A stretch of DNA of 52,407 nt from an uncultured Muribaculaceae bacterium. GTDB taxonomy: Bacteria > Bacteroidota > Bacteroidia > Bacteroidales > Muribaculaceae. The stretch is from assembly GCA_947381945.1 (NCBI GenBank), contig CANCXM010000022.1:1-52407 (forward strand), in the 5' to 3' direction. Of the stretch, positions 33,469-42,914 are shown one piece after another. The stretch's first letter is position 1. Each line of letters opens with the position of its first letter. Both the position numbers and the translations under genes were made by a program. The notes beneath the pieces were generated by a model. The model searched no databases, had not been told where the DNA came from, and worked only from the letters and a program-made list of their open reading frames with translations.

Positions 33469-36400
33469 TTAGAATGTTACATTGATACCGCCGGAGATTG
33501 TGCGTATCGGAGAATAGTAAGCTGACGAAGATGCACCGTTGAAAGAGTTTGTCGAATCAAAGGTGAGAGACTGACGGGGATCGAGACCCTGACGCTTTGC
33601 CCAGAGAGCAACATTGTCGCAGCTAAGATAGAAACGGATGCGGTCAACCTGAATCTTCTTGGTGACTTTAGAGGGAAGAGTATAACCGAAGTTGATATTC
33701 TGAAGAGCAAGATATGATGCGTCGGTCAGGAATCGGTCAGATGTACCTCCGGAATACTGGTCGCCATACTGGAAACGGGGAATATCAGAATTGGGATTTT
33801 CCTTGCTCCATGCATTGTAGAGGTCCTTGTGCATCGCTGAACCGAGACCGCTACCGGTCGGGCTACCCATGAGGCTTGCATAAGTTGAATCAAGCACCTT
33901 ACCGCCAAGCTGATAGCCGAAGCTGATAGAGAAATCAAAACCGTATGCTTCGACTGAAGTTCCGAAGCCACCGTAGGCCGAGGGAAGCGCTGTGTCACAG
34001 AGATAGTAGCTTGCCTGACCGTAATCAGTGGTTGTCTCGCGGGTAACCACACCATTGGCATCAGTCTTGTTGACATACCAGAGAGACTGACCGGTCTCTG
34101 AATCAACACCTGCATACTTCTTTGTATGGTAGGTATAGATTGACGAACCCTCTGCAAAATAGAAGTTGCCGCTTGAGAAACCCTTCTTGCCGTCGACTGT
34201 CATTGTACGGCGTTCTTCAGGAAGACGTGTAATCTCATTCTTGTACCATGTGAAATTGAGGTTGGCGCTCCATGTGATGTCGCGGTTGCGGAAAATCACG
34301 CCGTTAAGGTCAATTTCAAAGCCCTTGTTGGCCATGTCACCGATATTGTCGTAATAACCTGTGTAACCGAAGCTCGGAGAAAGCGGGAAGAAGAAAAGCA
34401 TATCGGAAGTCTTGCGGTAGAAGCCTTCGATTGTACCGTTAAGACGTTCGTTGAAAAGCGAGAAATCGACACCGGCGTTGAAGTTTCCACCCTTTTCCCA
34501 TGAAATGTTGGGGTTACCCATAGTTGCAGGAAGAGCCACAGGCTTGCCACCGCTATTAGCGATAGTGTACATGTTCATATAACGGAAGTTACCGATATTA
34601 TCGTTACCCTGCTCACCGTATGAAGCCTTAATTTTCAGCATATTGACCCAAGGAGCCTGGAACCACTGCTCCTTATTGATGATCCATGCGGCTGAAAGAG
34701 ACCAGAAATTACCCCAACGGTGTTTCGGATCGAAGCGTGACGAAGCGTCACGACGATAGGACACACTTCCGAAATATTTGCTGTCATAGTCATAGTTCAC
34801 ACGTCCGAACCAACCTTCACTGTTATAGTTGTTGACGTATGACGATGACGAACCGTCGACCACCGCACCATCAAGTTCAGTATTGTCGGGCATGAGCATA
34901 TTGCTGCGGCTTGCGCTCAGATAATAGTATTTATTCCAGTAATTTTCATGACCGAGAAGAACATTGATGTTGTGTTCACCGAACTGGCGTGTCCAGTTAA
35001 GGAGCTGCTGATAAGTGTAGTCTATACGGCGTGCATGTACTTTCTGTACGATACCGTTGGAAGTCGCATACTGTCCGAAATAAGGATTTGTCACGTCGGT
35101 TGCACGCTGTTCAAACACATTGACAGTGTTGTTTGATGTGAACTTGAAATCACGGAGGAAACGGATTTCAGCAAATCCGGTAGCGGTCATTGCATTACCC
35201 TCGTTTTTGTCAACATTGAGGATATTGTCTGAGATAGGGTTGGAATTTGCGAAGTAGGGACGTTCAAGACCGGCGTTCATTCCATCACCGTAGTCATAAA
35301 GCTTGACACCGTACTGATTATACATGGGGTTGCCATTGCCGTCACGGACGTAAAGGGGATAAATCGGAGCGAGCTGATTGGCCACAGCGAATATGTTGCC
35401 GACCGAACCCGAGCTTCCATCATCGCCAAGCGATTTCTGTGTGTAGTGAGAATAGCTCATGTTGGCACCGACCTTGAGCCAAGGTTTTGCCTGAAGATCG
35501 GCTGACAGACGACCGGTAAAACGTTCATAACCGGTATTTGCAGTGATACCTTCATTATTGAGGTAGTTTGCCGAAACATAGAATGAGTGCTTGTCTGTCG
35601 CCTGTGACACACTCAGGTTGTATTCCTGACGGAGTGCATCACGGTAGGCAGCATCTACCCAACTGTCTGGACGGAGAAGATACTCAACGCCATCGTATGT
35701 CACTTTGTTTCCAAGAGTAGCATTCGGATTGAGCTTGTAGCCATCCACGAGAAGGCCCTCTCCTGCCGGAACATTGTAGACATTGTAGATAAGAGAGAAC
35801 GTATTGTTAGGATCGGGGTTCACCATATTGCTGTTGACAAGGCGCAGGGCTGTCTCAGCATCGTAGACATTACCGTTCTGAGCCACGGGATCCATAATGA
35901 AATTTCCAAGAGCCCGACCATACATCTCATAATATGCAGCAGGCGAGGAAATCACATCATAATCCTTCACACCGCGTGAGTTCTGGCCCCACTTTGCATC
36001 AAATGTCACCTTGGCTGCACCCTTGCCTCTCTTGGTGGTAATAAGAATGACACCATTGGCACCACGCGCACCATAGAGGGCTGCGGAAGCGGCATCCTTA
36101 AGCACAGTCATCGACTCGACATCCTGAGCGCTGATATTATCAACACTTCCGGCGTAGGGAGTACCATCCACAACGATAAGGGGTTCAGTACCTGCGGAAA
36201 TAGAAGAAATACCACGGATAAAGATGTTGGGTGAAGATCCGGGCTGACCGGATACAGTGTTGAGCTGAACGCCGGAAACCTTACCTTTGAGAGCGTCGAT
36301 TGGATTGGTGACCTGCACGGCTTCAATCTGTGAAGCATCAAGAACTGATGCCGAACCGGTGAAGGCCGAACGTTTGGCGGTGCCGTATGCGACGGTGATG

Positions 36401-36705
36401 ACTTCGTCGAGCATGTTTGTTCCGTCGAGGACGATGTTCATCTTGGAGCCGGGGGTTACGGCTACTTCCTTGGTGTGCATACCCACGTATGACACCTGGA
36501 GTTTTTTGACTGTGGAGGGCAGCGACAGAGAGAAGTTGCCGTCGACGTCAGTCGCGGTTCCGATCTGAGTACCGACTCCCATGACGGTCGCGCCCACCAG
36601 AGGCTCGCCGTCGGCGCTGGTCACCGTGCCGCTGACGGTCTGGTTCTGTGCCATGACCGCAAGGCTGGTGATGAGGGCCGCAAGTAGTAGAAACAGCTTT
36701 TTCAT
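33469..36705 (-). CDS. SusC/RagA family TonB-dependent outer-membrane transporter
   Basis: The 1078-residue protein has a signal peptide (about 1-19). Next is a carboxypeptidase-regulatory-like domain (about 22-98, SGTVTSADGEPLVGATVMGVG), then the TonB plug (about 110-225, with the SusC mark GANGVILITTKRG), and then a large 22-strand barrel ending in a terminal Phe (INVTF). With its SusD partner it imports ligands using TonB energy. It lacks the N-terminal signalling extension seen in anti-sigma-regulated members. Its transcript has a leader of about 280 bases. Confidence 0.95.
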   Translation of the reverse strand: MKKLFLLLAALITSLAVMAQNQTVSGTVTSADGEPLVGATVMGVGTQIGTATDVDGNFSLSLPSTVKKLQVSYVGMHTKEVAVTPGSKMNIVLDGTNMLDEVITVAYGTAKRSAFTGSASVLDASQIEAVQVTNPIDALKGKVSGVQLNTVSGQPGSSPNIFIRGISSISAGTEPLIVVDGTPYAGSVDNISAQDVESMTVLKDAASAALYGARGANGVILITTKRGKGAAKVTFDAKWGQNSRGVKDYDVISSPAAYYEMYGRALGNFIMDPVAQNGNVYDAETALRLVNSNMVNPDPNNTFSLIYNVYNVPAGEGLLVDGYKLNPNATLGNKVTYDGVEYLLRPDSWVDAAYRDALRQEYNLSVSQATDKHSFYVSANYLNNEGITANTGYERFTGRLSADLQAKPWLKVGANMSYSHYTQKSLGDDGSSGSVGNIFAVANQLAPIYPLYVRDGNGNPMYNQYGVKLYDYGDGMNAGLERPYFANSNPISDNILNVDKNEGNAMTATGFAEIRFLRDFKFTSNNTVNVFEQRATDVTNPYFGQYATSNGIVQKVHARRIDYTYQQLLNWTRQFGEHNINVLLGHENYWNKYYYLSASRSNMLMPDNTELDGAVVDGSSSSYVNNYNSEGWFGRVNYDYDSKYFGSVSYRRDASSRFDPKHRWGNFWSLSAAWIINKEQWFQAPWVNMLKIKASYGEQGNDNIGNFRYMNMYTIANSGGKPVALPATMGNPNISWEKGGNFNAGVDFSLFNERLNGTIEGFYRKTSDMLFFFPLSPSFGYTGYYDNIGDMANKGFEIDLNGVIFRNRDITWSANLNFTWYKNEITRLPEERRTMTVDGKKGFSSGNFYFAEGSSIYTYHTKKYAGVDSETGQSLWYVNKTDANGVVTRETTTDYGQASYYLCDTALPSAYGGFGTSVEAYGFDFSISFGYQLGGKVLDSTYASLMGSPTGSGLGSAMHKDLYNAWSKENPNSDIPRFQYGDQYSGGTSDRFLTDASYLALQNINFGYTLPSKVTKKIQVDRIRFYLSCDNVALWAKRQGLDPRQSLTFDSTNSFNGASSSAYYSPIRTISGGINVTF

Positions 36706-36986
36706 ACCTAATAGTTAAGTAATACGAAATTAATTAAAGTATAGAATAATAATGATTGTTCGTTGTTGGTCAGCGGTTTATGTAGACATATCCCGCGTTG
36801 GAGGATTGGGGGTTCAGGGCGTTTAAACAAGGTTAAATCGTACCTAATGGAATCTCGCCACCACACGGTGGCTTTGTTATGTTGTGATGGTTTGGTTTGC
36901 CGTGGTGCATGGTGCACGAGAGTCAGCGTGGACAGATGAAAAAAGCGAATAAAACATACAGATTTTTTCACAAATCCTAAACTATC
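36706..36986 (-). promoter_or_regulatory. Long structured leader of the susC-susD transcript
   Basis: If transcription starts at the -7 box at 36993, the leader is about 280 bases. It contains a perfect GCCACC-ACAC-GGTGGC hairpin and the palindromic stretch GTGCATGGTGCAC. Long leaders like this can carry antisense or protein-mediated control in Sus-type systems, but no specific element is recognised. Confidence 0.4.
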
Positions 36987-36992
36987 TGGCCA

Positions 36993-37000
36993 CAAAAGTA
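36993..37000 (-). promoter_or_regulatory. Putative -7 box (TACTTTTG) of susC
   Basis: The minus strand reads TACTTTTG. No -33 TTTG is seen. It is divergent from the trp promoter at 37277; the bases between show nothing else I can name. Confidence 0.45.
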
Positions 37001-37276
37001 ATATTTTTTGAGGAATATGTTAATCATATTTATGTAAAAAGATGTTAAATTGATATGTTAACTGCATCAAATTGGCATTTTAAGGCTTTTGAGGATGGCA
37101 AAATGAAAGAAAAGGGCAATATAAAATGACAAGAATCAAACTTTGCGGCATCTGTCGCGGATGTTTTGAATGAAGGGTGATTTTAAGTCGGTGATGGGCG
37201 ATTTCTTATCAAATGTGAAATCGCTGATGGCAAAATTACGAAAAATCAATATTGCATGAATATTTTTGATAAATTA

Positions 37277-37308
37277 TTTGTTTAAATAGAGTAATGGTTA
37301 TAAATTTG
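37277..37308 (+). promoter_or_regulatory. Promoter of the trp operon
   Basis: TTTG (37277-37280), a 20-base spacer and TAAATTTG (37301-37308) match the Bacteroidetes consensus exactly. Transcription would start near 37315, 18 bases before the leader peptide ATG. Confidence 0.8.
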
Positions 37309-37332
37309 CACCGTTCAAAACACAATTCGACA

Positions 37333-37398
37333 ATGACCACGCAGCTTATCAACAAGAATTATTGGTGGCACATCGGTAGTATATATCGATGGCAATGA
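37333..37398 (+). CDS. trpL: trp operon leader peptide
   Basis: This short frame has 21 codons: it starts MTTQLINKN, has Tyr10-Trp11-Trp12, and ends RWQ with Trp20 before TGA at 37396. Three Trp codons in 21 are far above chance. It lies 18 bases after the predicted trp transcription start and 50 bases before a terminator hairpin. Its role is to sense charged tRNA-Trp by ribosome stalling, not to make a useful product. Competing RNA pairings in this stretch support attenuation: CATCG (37371-37375) with CGATG (37387-37391), or CGATGGC (37387-37393) with GCCATCG (37455-37461). Confidence 0.85.
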   Translation: MTTQLINKNYWWHIGSIYRWQ

Positions 37399-37449
37399 TT
37401 CGTGCAGGCATGAGTCGAAAGATAGGAATGATTTAGCTATAATACAATA

Positions 37450-37492
37450 AAGCGGCCATCGGTTAACGAAATCGGTGGCCGCTTCTTTTTTT
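37450..37492 (+). terminator. trp attenuator terminator
   Basis: A 14-bp stem (37450-37463 with 37471-37484, two G-U pairs, core AAGCGGCCA / TGGCCGCTT) is followed by C and seven T (37486-37492). Its left arm contains GCCATCG, which can instead pair with CGATGGC in the leader peptide region. This gives the classic choice between terminator and antiterminator. It lies 46 bases before trpB. Confidence 0.9.
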
Positions 37493-37538
37493 CTCAGAAA
37501 TACAATCAAGGTAATCATCACACACTATACACACTGGT

Positions 37539-38738
37539 ATGAAAAAATACAGATCGCTCCTTCCGATTGATGAGGAAGGCTACTACGGACGATTCGGTGG
37601 CGCATATATCCCCGAGATTCTCCACAGCAACGTCAGAAATCTCCGCGAGGCATTCTACCGCTATGTCGATGACGAGGATTTTCAGAAGGAATTCGACGCA
37701 CTGATGCGCGACTATGTGGGCCGTCCGTCTCCGCTCTACCGTGCGGACCGCCTGAGCGCCCTCTACGGGACTAACATATATCTCAAACGCGAGGACCTCA
37801 ACCACACGGGCGCACACAAGATAAACAACGCGATAGGCTCGGCTCTGCTTGCCAAGCGAATGGGCAAACACCGTATCATAGCCGAGACGGGAGCCGGGCA
37901 GCACGGTGTGGCCACGGCTACGGTCTGCGCGCTGATGGGACTTGAATGTGTGGTCTACATGGGTGCGACCGACGTTGCTCGTCAGCAGCCCAACGTGGAG
38001 CGCATGAAGATGCTCGGCGCAAAGGTGGTCCCCGTCCAGTCGGGCAACAAGACACTGAAAGATGCAACCAACGAGGCCATCCGCGACTGGTGTTGCAACC
38101 CTGACAGCTTCTATATCATCGGAAGCACCGTCGGTCCTCACCCTTATCCGGAGATGGTGGCACATTTCCAATCGGTCATCAGCAAGGAAATCAAGGAGCA
38201 GCTGCGGAGTCAGGTTGGGCGTGAGAATCCTGACTATGTTGTGGCCTGCGTCGGAGGTGGCAGTAATGCTGCCGGAGCTTTCTACCATTTCGTCAATCAT
38301 CCGGAGGTGAAGCTGATTGCCGCCGAGGCAGCCGGAAAGGGAATCAACAGCGGTGAGACAGCCGCGACCATCCATGCAGGTAGCGAGGGCATCATCCACG
38401 GCGCGCGAACCTTGGTGATGCAGACGGATGACGGTCAGATTGTGGAGCCTTACTCGATTTCTGCCGGTCTCGACTATCCGGGCATCGGTCCTCTTCATGC
38501 TTTTCTTGCCACATCGGGCCGTGCGGAGGTGATGGCTGTGACTGATGCGGAAGCTTTGGATGCAGCCATGACGCTTACACGCAACGAGGGAATCATTCCG
38601 GCGCTCGAAAGTGCCCATGCCTTGGCTGTCCTCGACAAGAGGCGTTTCCGCAAGGATGACATAGTGGTCATCAATGTGTCGGGCAGAGGAGATAAGGATA
38701 TGCATACTTATCTTGATTCTTTACAGTATAGAGGTTAA
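37539..38738 (+). CDS. trpB: Tryptophan synthase beta chain
   Basis: The 399-residue PLP enzyme condenses indole with serine. The Schiff-base lysine is Lys94 in [10 protein letters not shown], and the phosphate loop GGGSNAAG and the N-terminal [10 protein letters not shown] are present. The end [21 protein letters not shown] is canonical. It is the first gene after the attenuator, and in this operon it precedes trpE, whereas trpA is last; that order is usual for Bacteroidetes. A 338-base gap with REP-like repeats follows. Confidence 0.97.
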   Translation: MKKYRSLLPIDEEGYYGRFGGAYIPEILHSNVRNLREAFYRYVDDEDFQKEFDALMRDYVGRPSPLYRADRLSALYGTNIYLKREDLNHTGAHKINNAIGSALLAKRMGKHRIIAETGAGQHGVATATVCALMGLECVVYMGATDVARQQPNVERMKMLGAKVVPVQSGNKTLKDATNEAIRDWCCNPDSFYIIGSTVGPHPYPEMVAHFQSVISKEIKEQLRSQVGRENPDYVVACVGGGSNAAGAFYHFVNHPEVKLIAAEAAGKGINSGETAATIHAGSEGIIHGARTLVMQTDDGQIVEPYSISAGLDYPGIGPLHAFLATSGRAEVMAVTDAEALDAAMTLTRNEGIIPALESAHALAVLDKRRFRKDDIVVINVSGRGDKDMHTYLDSLQYRG

Positions 38739-38797
38739 AGTATAGAGTATAGATATTACCACCTTATTATATATAGGGATTGTAATTTATATAGGGA

Positions 38798-38826
38798 TTG
38801 TAGGGACGCGCTGTAGCGCGTATGCC
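38798..38826 (-). repeat. REP-like palindrome, copy 2 (inverted)
   Basis: Reads TTGTAGGGACGCGCTGTAGC then GCGTATGCC, the reverse complement of copies 1 and 3 apart from one base. With copy 3 it encloses 135 bases between trpB and trpE. Confidence 0.9.
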
Positions 38827-38841
38827 GGATGACTGTCATCA

Positions 38842-38930
38842 GGCTGTGCATTCTGTTTCCATCCGGAAATGTATTCCGATTCATACGGAAATGCATTCCG
38901 TTTCATCCCGTAATGTATTCCATAATATAT
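38842..38930. repeat. About 22-bp degenerate tandem repeat, four units
   Basis: Units share the core GGAAATGTATTCCG (38865), GGAAATGCATTCCG (38887) and GTAATGTATTCCA (38910), with a poorer fourth copy upstream (TGCATTCTGTTTCC). Each core is itself palindromic. They fill the space between the two inverted REP-like copies. The stretch 38739-39076 holds no gene. Confidence 0.7.
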
Positions 38931-38961
38931 TCTATCCCGCCGGATATTTTGTATTTCATTT

Positions 38962-38990
38962 GGCATACGCGCTACAGCGCGTCCCTACAA
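38962..38990 (+). repeat. REP-like palindrome, copy 3
   Basis: GGCATACGCGCTACAGCGCG then TCCCTACAA, differing from copy 1 by one base and inverted relative to copy 2. Confidence 0.9.
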
Positions 38991-39076
38991 AATTCGATAT
39001 AACAATTATTTGCATATAACGACAATACATATACAACCATAATTCATTAATAACGATAACTCACATACAACTATAT

Positions 39077-40489
39077 ATGAAAACTAAACTGAAACAATAT
39101 ATACGCACCATTCCTGCGGATCTTGAGACTCCGGTTGGGATTTATCTGAAAGTGCGCGACCTCTATCCGCAGTCGGCCCTGCTCGAAAGTTCGGATTACC
39201 ACGCACAACACAACGCCACGTCTTTCATCGGCGTGGAGCCTATCGGCAGTTTCAAGGTCGTCGACGGAGAGATTGTAACCACCGTCCCCACCGCCGTAGT
39301 GGGTGAGACCCGCCTCTGGATTGCCGACGGTGTCGACGTGGTTGAGGAACTGCGCAACTACATTGAGAACTTCGACATAGAGGATGCCGACCCGAAACTC
39401 CCCGACGGACTCCTCGGCTATACGGCCTACGATGCGGTGCGTTACTTCGAGGATGTCGAGATTCAGCCTAAAGAGGAGAAATTTGCCGGTGTACCCGACA
39501 TGTATTATGTCCTCTACCGCTTCCTCATTGAGGTCAACCACTACAAGAACGAGATGACAATCATCGAGAACTGTCCGGAGGGAGACGCGCCGAAGACAGA
39601 CGAACTTCTCTCAGTCCTCCACAACAACAATATGGCGCAATATCCGTTCACACCCGCCGACGACCTCGAATCGACCATGACTGACGAAGAATTTGTCGGA
39701 ATGGTTGAAAAATGCGTGAAACATGCTCTTCGCGGCGACGTCTTCCAGATTGTGCCCTCGCGCCGCTTCTCGCGCGGATTCACCGGTGATGAGTTCAACG
39801 TCTACCGCGCTCTCCGCTGCATCAACCCTTCACCCTATCTGTTCTACTTCGATTTCGGCAGTTTCAAGGTGTTCGGTTCATCCCCTGAGACACATCTGCG
39901 CATCACCGGACGCACCGCCTACATCGACCCCATCGCGGGGACATTCCGCAGAACCGGCGACGACGACCGCGACCGCGAACTGGCCAAGGCGCTCCTGAGT
40001 GACGAAAAGGAAAATGCCGAACATATCATGCTCGTCGACCTCGCCCGCAACGACCTCAGCCGCAGCGGTGGACGTGTGGAAATCGAATTCCTGAAAGAGA
40101 TACAGTACTACTCCCATGTCATCCACATGGTGTCGCGCGTCAAGGCCGAACTGCCCGAGGGTGTGAACAACTATCGTCTCTTTGCCGACACCTTCCCTGC
40201 AGGAACCCTCTCCGGTGCTCCGAAAGTAAAGGCTATGCAGATAATCAACGAGGTAGAGCCCCACAGCCGAATGCTCTACGGCGGTTGCATCGGCTATCTC
40301 GGTTTCAATGGCGACATCAATCAGGCCATCACCATCCGCAGTTTCCTCAGTTGCGGCAAGCGCCTCTACTCACAGGCCGGTGCGGGCATCGTCGCACGTT
40401 CCAACCCGCAGAGCGAACTCCAGGAGACACGCAACAAACTCGGTGCCCTCAGCAAAGCTATAACATACGCCGTTGAATTCGGAAAATAA
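39077..40489 (+). CDS. trpE: Anthranilate synthase component I
   Basis: The 470-residue subunit makes anthranilate from chorismate, with ammonia passed from TrpG. The chorismate-binding fold is complete: VFGSSPETHLRI, PIAGTFRRTGDDDRD, HIMLVDLARNDLSR and AGTLSGAPKVKAM. The N-terminal region carries the Trp-feedback pocket (LLESSDYH). It is followed 21 bases later by trpG. The REP-like region upstream could affect its expression relative to trpB. Confidence 0.97.
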   Translation: MKTKLKQYIRTIPADLETPVGIYLKVRDLYPQSALLESSDYHAQHNATSFIGVEPIGSFKVVDGEIVTTVPTAVVGETRLWIADGVDVVEELRNYIENFDIEDADPKLPDGLLGYTAYDAVRYFEDVEIQPKEEKFAGVPDMYYVLYRFLIEVNHYKNEMTIIENCPEGDAPKTDELLSVLHNNNMAQYPFTPADDLESTMTDEEFVGMVEKCVKHALRGDVFQIVPSRRFSRGFTGDEFNVYRALRCINPSPYLFYFDFGSFKVFGSSPETHLRITGRTAYIDPIAGTFRRTGDDDRDRELAKALLSDEKENAEHIMLVDLARNDLSRSGGRVEIEFLKEIQYYSHVIHMVSRVKAELPEGVNNYRLFADTFPAGTLSGAPKVKAMQIINEVEPHSRMLYGGCIGYLGFNGDINQAITIRSFLSCGKRLYSQAGAGIVARSNPQSELQETRNKLGALSKAITYAVEFGK

Positions 40490-40510
40490 CTCTCATAACA
40501 ATTCCAAGCC

Positions 40511-41074
40511 ATGCGACTACTCATATTTGACAACTACGACTCTTTTACATATAATATAGCCCACGCCGTGCGTCAGCTCGGAGTTGAACCCGACGTCGTC
40601 CGCAACGACAAAATCACCCTTGACGAAGTCGGCAACTACGACAAAATCATCATCTCTCCCGGACCCGGTATCCCGTCGGAAGCAGGCATACTTCCGCAAT
40701 TGCTCGAACGCTACGGTTCGGAGAAACCCATCCTCGGTGTATGTCTCGGCCATCAGGCCATCGGCGAATGCTTCGGTGCGAAACTCCGCAACCTGTCCAC
40801 CGTCTATCATGGCGTACAGTCGACCGTCCATCTGACAGCCGATGACTACATATTCGCCGGAATACCCTCCGAGTTCGAGGTGGGACGCTACCACTCATGG
40901 GTAGTCGACCGCGATTCGCTCCCTTCGGAGCTTGAAGTGACAGCCGTAAGCCCCGACGGCGAGATTATGGCCATGCGCCACAGAAGTCTTGACGTGCGCG
41001 GCGTTCAGTTCCATCCCGAATCTGTCCTCACACCCTACGGACTTGAAATCATCGACAACTGGTTGAGGCATTAA
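40511..41074 (+). CDS. trpG: Anthranilate synthase component II (glutamine amidotransferase)
   Basis: The 187-residue subunit supplies ammonia from glutamine to TrpE. The class I amidotransferase triad is visible: Cys78 in GVCLGHQA, His and Glu in VQFHPES. The oxyanion loop SPGPGIPSEAG is present. It lies 21 bases after trpE and 48 before trpD and is not fused to either. Confidence 0.97.
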   Translation: MRLLIFDNYDSFTYNIAHAVRQLGVEPDVVRNDKITLDEVGNYDKIIISPGPGIPSEAGILPQLLERYGSEKPILGVCLGHQAIGECFGAKLRNLSTVYHGVQSTVHLTADDYIFAGIPSEFEVGRYHSWVVDRDSLPSELEVTAVSPDGEIMAMRHRSLDVRGVQFHPESVLTPYGLEIIDNWLRH

Positions 41075-41122
41075 GCCCCTTTAAGAAATCATTCATAATG
41101 CACAATTAACATTACGTTTATT

Positions 41123-42118
41123 ATGAAAAATCTACTCTATAAAATGTTTGAGCACAAGAACCTTAGCCGCGAGGAGGCGAGGGATGTGCTTCTGAATATA
41201 GCCGACGGCAAGTACAACGACGCGCAGCTTGCAGCCTTCATGACTGTCTTTCTTATGCGCAGCATCACCCTTGATGAGCTGACAGGTTTCCGCGATGCAC
41301 TGCTCGAACGTCGTCGTCCGGTCGACATGGGCAATGTCAAAGCCATTGACATCGTTGGCACAGGCGGCGATGGCAAGAACACATTCAACATCTCGACAGC
41401 CACATGTTTTGTCGTGGCAGGATCAGGCAGAAAGGTGGTGAAGCACGGCAACTACGGTGCAAGTTCCGTGTCGGGCGCAAGTAACGTGCTCGAACATCAT
41501 GGCGTGAAGTTCACCGACGATATTGACAAGCTCCGCCGCTCGCTCGACGAGTCGGGTGTCAGCTACCTCCATGCCCCCTTCTTCAGCCCTGCACTCAAAA
41601 GTGTGGCCCCTGTCAGGAAAGCCCTTGCGGTGCGTAATTTTTTCAACATGCTCGGCCCGCTCGTCAATCCGACCCTACCGAAGCATCAGCTCCTCGGTGT
41701 CTACAACCTTAAGCTTATGCGTCTGTACAACTACATCGCTCAAAACGAGGGAATCAATTGCACCATAGTCCATTCGCTCGACGGATACGACGAAATTTCG
41801 CTTACATCACCATTCAAGGTAGTCGGTGTGCAGGAAGAACGAGTCTATACGCCATCCGACATCTGTCTCCCGCAGGCTATAGAAGCGGATTTGTGGGGAG
41901 GGGACACCGTGGCAGATGCTGCAAAGGTTTTTGATTCAGTGCTTTCCGGCAAGGCAACTCCGGCGCAGGAAAACTGCGTGGTTGCGAATGCAGCATTTGC
42001 CATCCGCACTCTTGAACCGGAAGTGGGCCTCGACACCGCAATCAGTGAGGCGCGTGAGAGCATCCGGTCGGGCCGTGCGGCGGAGTCGTTCAGAAAATTC
42101 GTGGAAATCAACAGCTAA
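41123..42118 (+). CDS. trpD: Anthranilate phosphoribosyltransferase
   Basis: The 331-residue enzyme transfers phosphoribose to anthranilate. The PRPP loop GTGGDGKNTFNIST (79-92) and the following KHGNYGASSVSGASNVLE are canonical, and RNFFNMLGPLVNP is the anthranilate-channel segment. It stands as a separate gene, 12 bases before trpC. Confidence 0.97.
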   Translation: MKNLLYKMFEHKNLSREEARDVLLNIADGKYNDAQLAAFMTVFLMRSITLDELTGFRDALLERRRPVDMGNVKAIDIVGTGGDGKNTFNISTATCFVVAGSGRKVVKHGNYGASSVSGASNVLEHHGVKFTDDIDKLRRSLDESGVSYLHAPFFSPALKSVAPVRKALAVRNFFNMLGPLVNPTLPKHQLLGVYNLKLMRLYNYIAQNEGINCTIVHSLDGYDEISLTSPFKVVGVQEERVYTPSDICLPQAIEADLWGGDTVADAAKVFDSVLSGKATPAQENCVVANAAFAIRTLEPEVGLDTAISEARESIRSGRAAESFRKFVEINS

Positions 42119-42130
42119 CAGGTCTTCATC

Positions 42131-42904
42131 ATGTCAAATATACTCGATAAAATCATAGCCAACAAGCGCCGGGAAGTAGTCGCGGCTGATGCTCTTTTGG
42201 GGCCGGAAGTGAAAATCGCCACTGACCGCACTCCAATCTCACTCCGTCAGGCCTTGCTTGATAGTCCGACAGGCATAATCGCCGAATTCAAGCGCCGTTC
42301 ACCGTCGAAAGGCGAGATTCATCCGCTTGCGCTTGTCAATGAGGTTGTTCCGGCCTATCAGGATGCCGGTGCGGCAGCGTGTTCGGTCCTTACCGACACG
42401 GTTTACTTCGGAGGTGCGCTTACCGACCTCATGCTTGCGCGCAGTTGCAGCTCATTGCCATTGCTTCGGAAAGATTTCATTGTGTCGAGCAGGCAGATTG
42501 CCGAAGCGCGCGCTTGTGGGGCGGATGCCGTGCTTCTCATTGCAGCCGCTCTTGAGGCTGAGGAGATTCTGGATTTCACCCGCTATGCCCATTCGCTCGG
42601 CCTCGAAGTGCTTTTTGAGATTCACAATGCCCGCGAACTGGAGAAGTATTGCCCCGAAGTGGATATGGTCGGTGTCAACAACCGTGACCTGACCACATTC
42701 CACACCGACCCATTGCTGTCGGAAAGAGTGGCGCGTGAACTCCCTGCCGACGTGGTGAAAGTTGCCGAGAGCGGTCTGACCTCCATGACTGAGGTCGAGC
42801 AGCTTCGCGCCTCCGGTTTCAGTGGTTTTCTGATTGGCGAGACCTTCATGCGTCACGACCATCCCGGTGAGGCTCTGAGAGATTTCATGGAATTCAGAAT
42901 GTAA
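42131..42904 (+). CDS. trpC: Indole-3-glycerol phosphate synthase
   Basis: The 257-residue TIM barrel closes the indole ring. Conserved strands with catalytic residues are visible: IIAEFKRRSPSKG (Glu, Lys), VLTDTVYFGG, LLRKDFIV (Lys), GVNNRDLTTF and KVAESGLTS (Glu). It is a single-function protein, not fused to TrpF; trpF follows 10 bases later. Confidence 0.97.
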   Translation: MSNILDKIIANKRREVVAADALLGPEVKIATDRTPISLRQALLDSPTGIIAEFKRRSPSKGEIHPLALVNEVVPAYQDAGAAACSVLTDTVYFGGALTDLMLARSCSSLPLLRKDFIVSSRQIAEARACGADAVLLIAAALEAEEILDFTRYAHSLGLEVLFEIHNARELEKYCPEVDMVGVNNRDLTTFHTDPLLSERVARELPADVVKVAESGLTSMTEVEQLRASGFSGFLIGETFMRHDHPGEALRDFMEFRM

Positions 42905-42914
42905 AACCGGATAG

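Noticed and set aside
37518..38705. 395-codon minus-strand ORF
   Set aside because: It is fully antisense to trpB, which is complete with all catalytic motifs.
38842..38930. CRISPR array with short repeats
   Set aside because: Repeats are degenerate, about 22 bases and contiguous without spacers.
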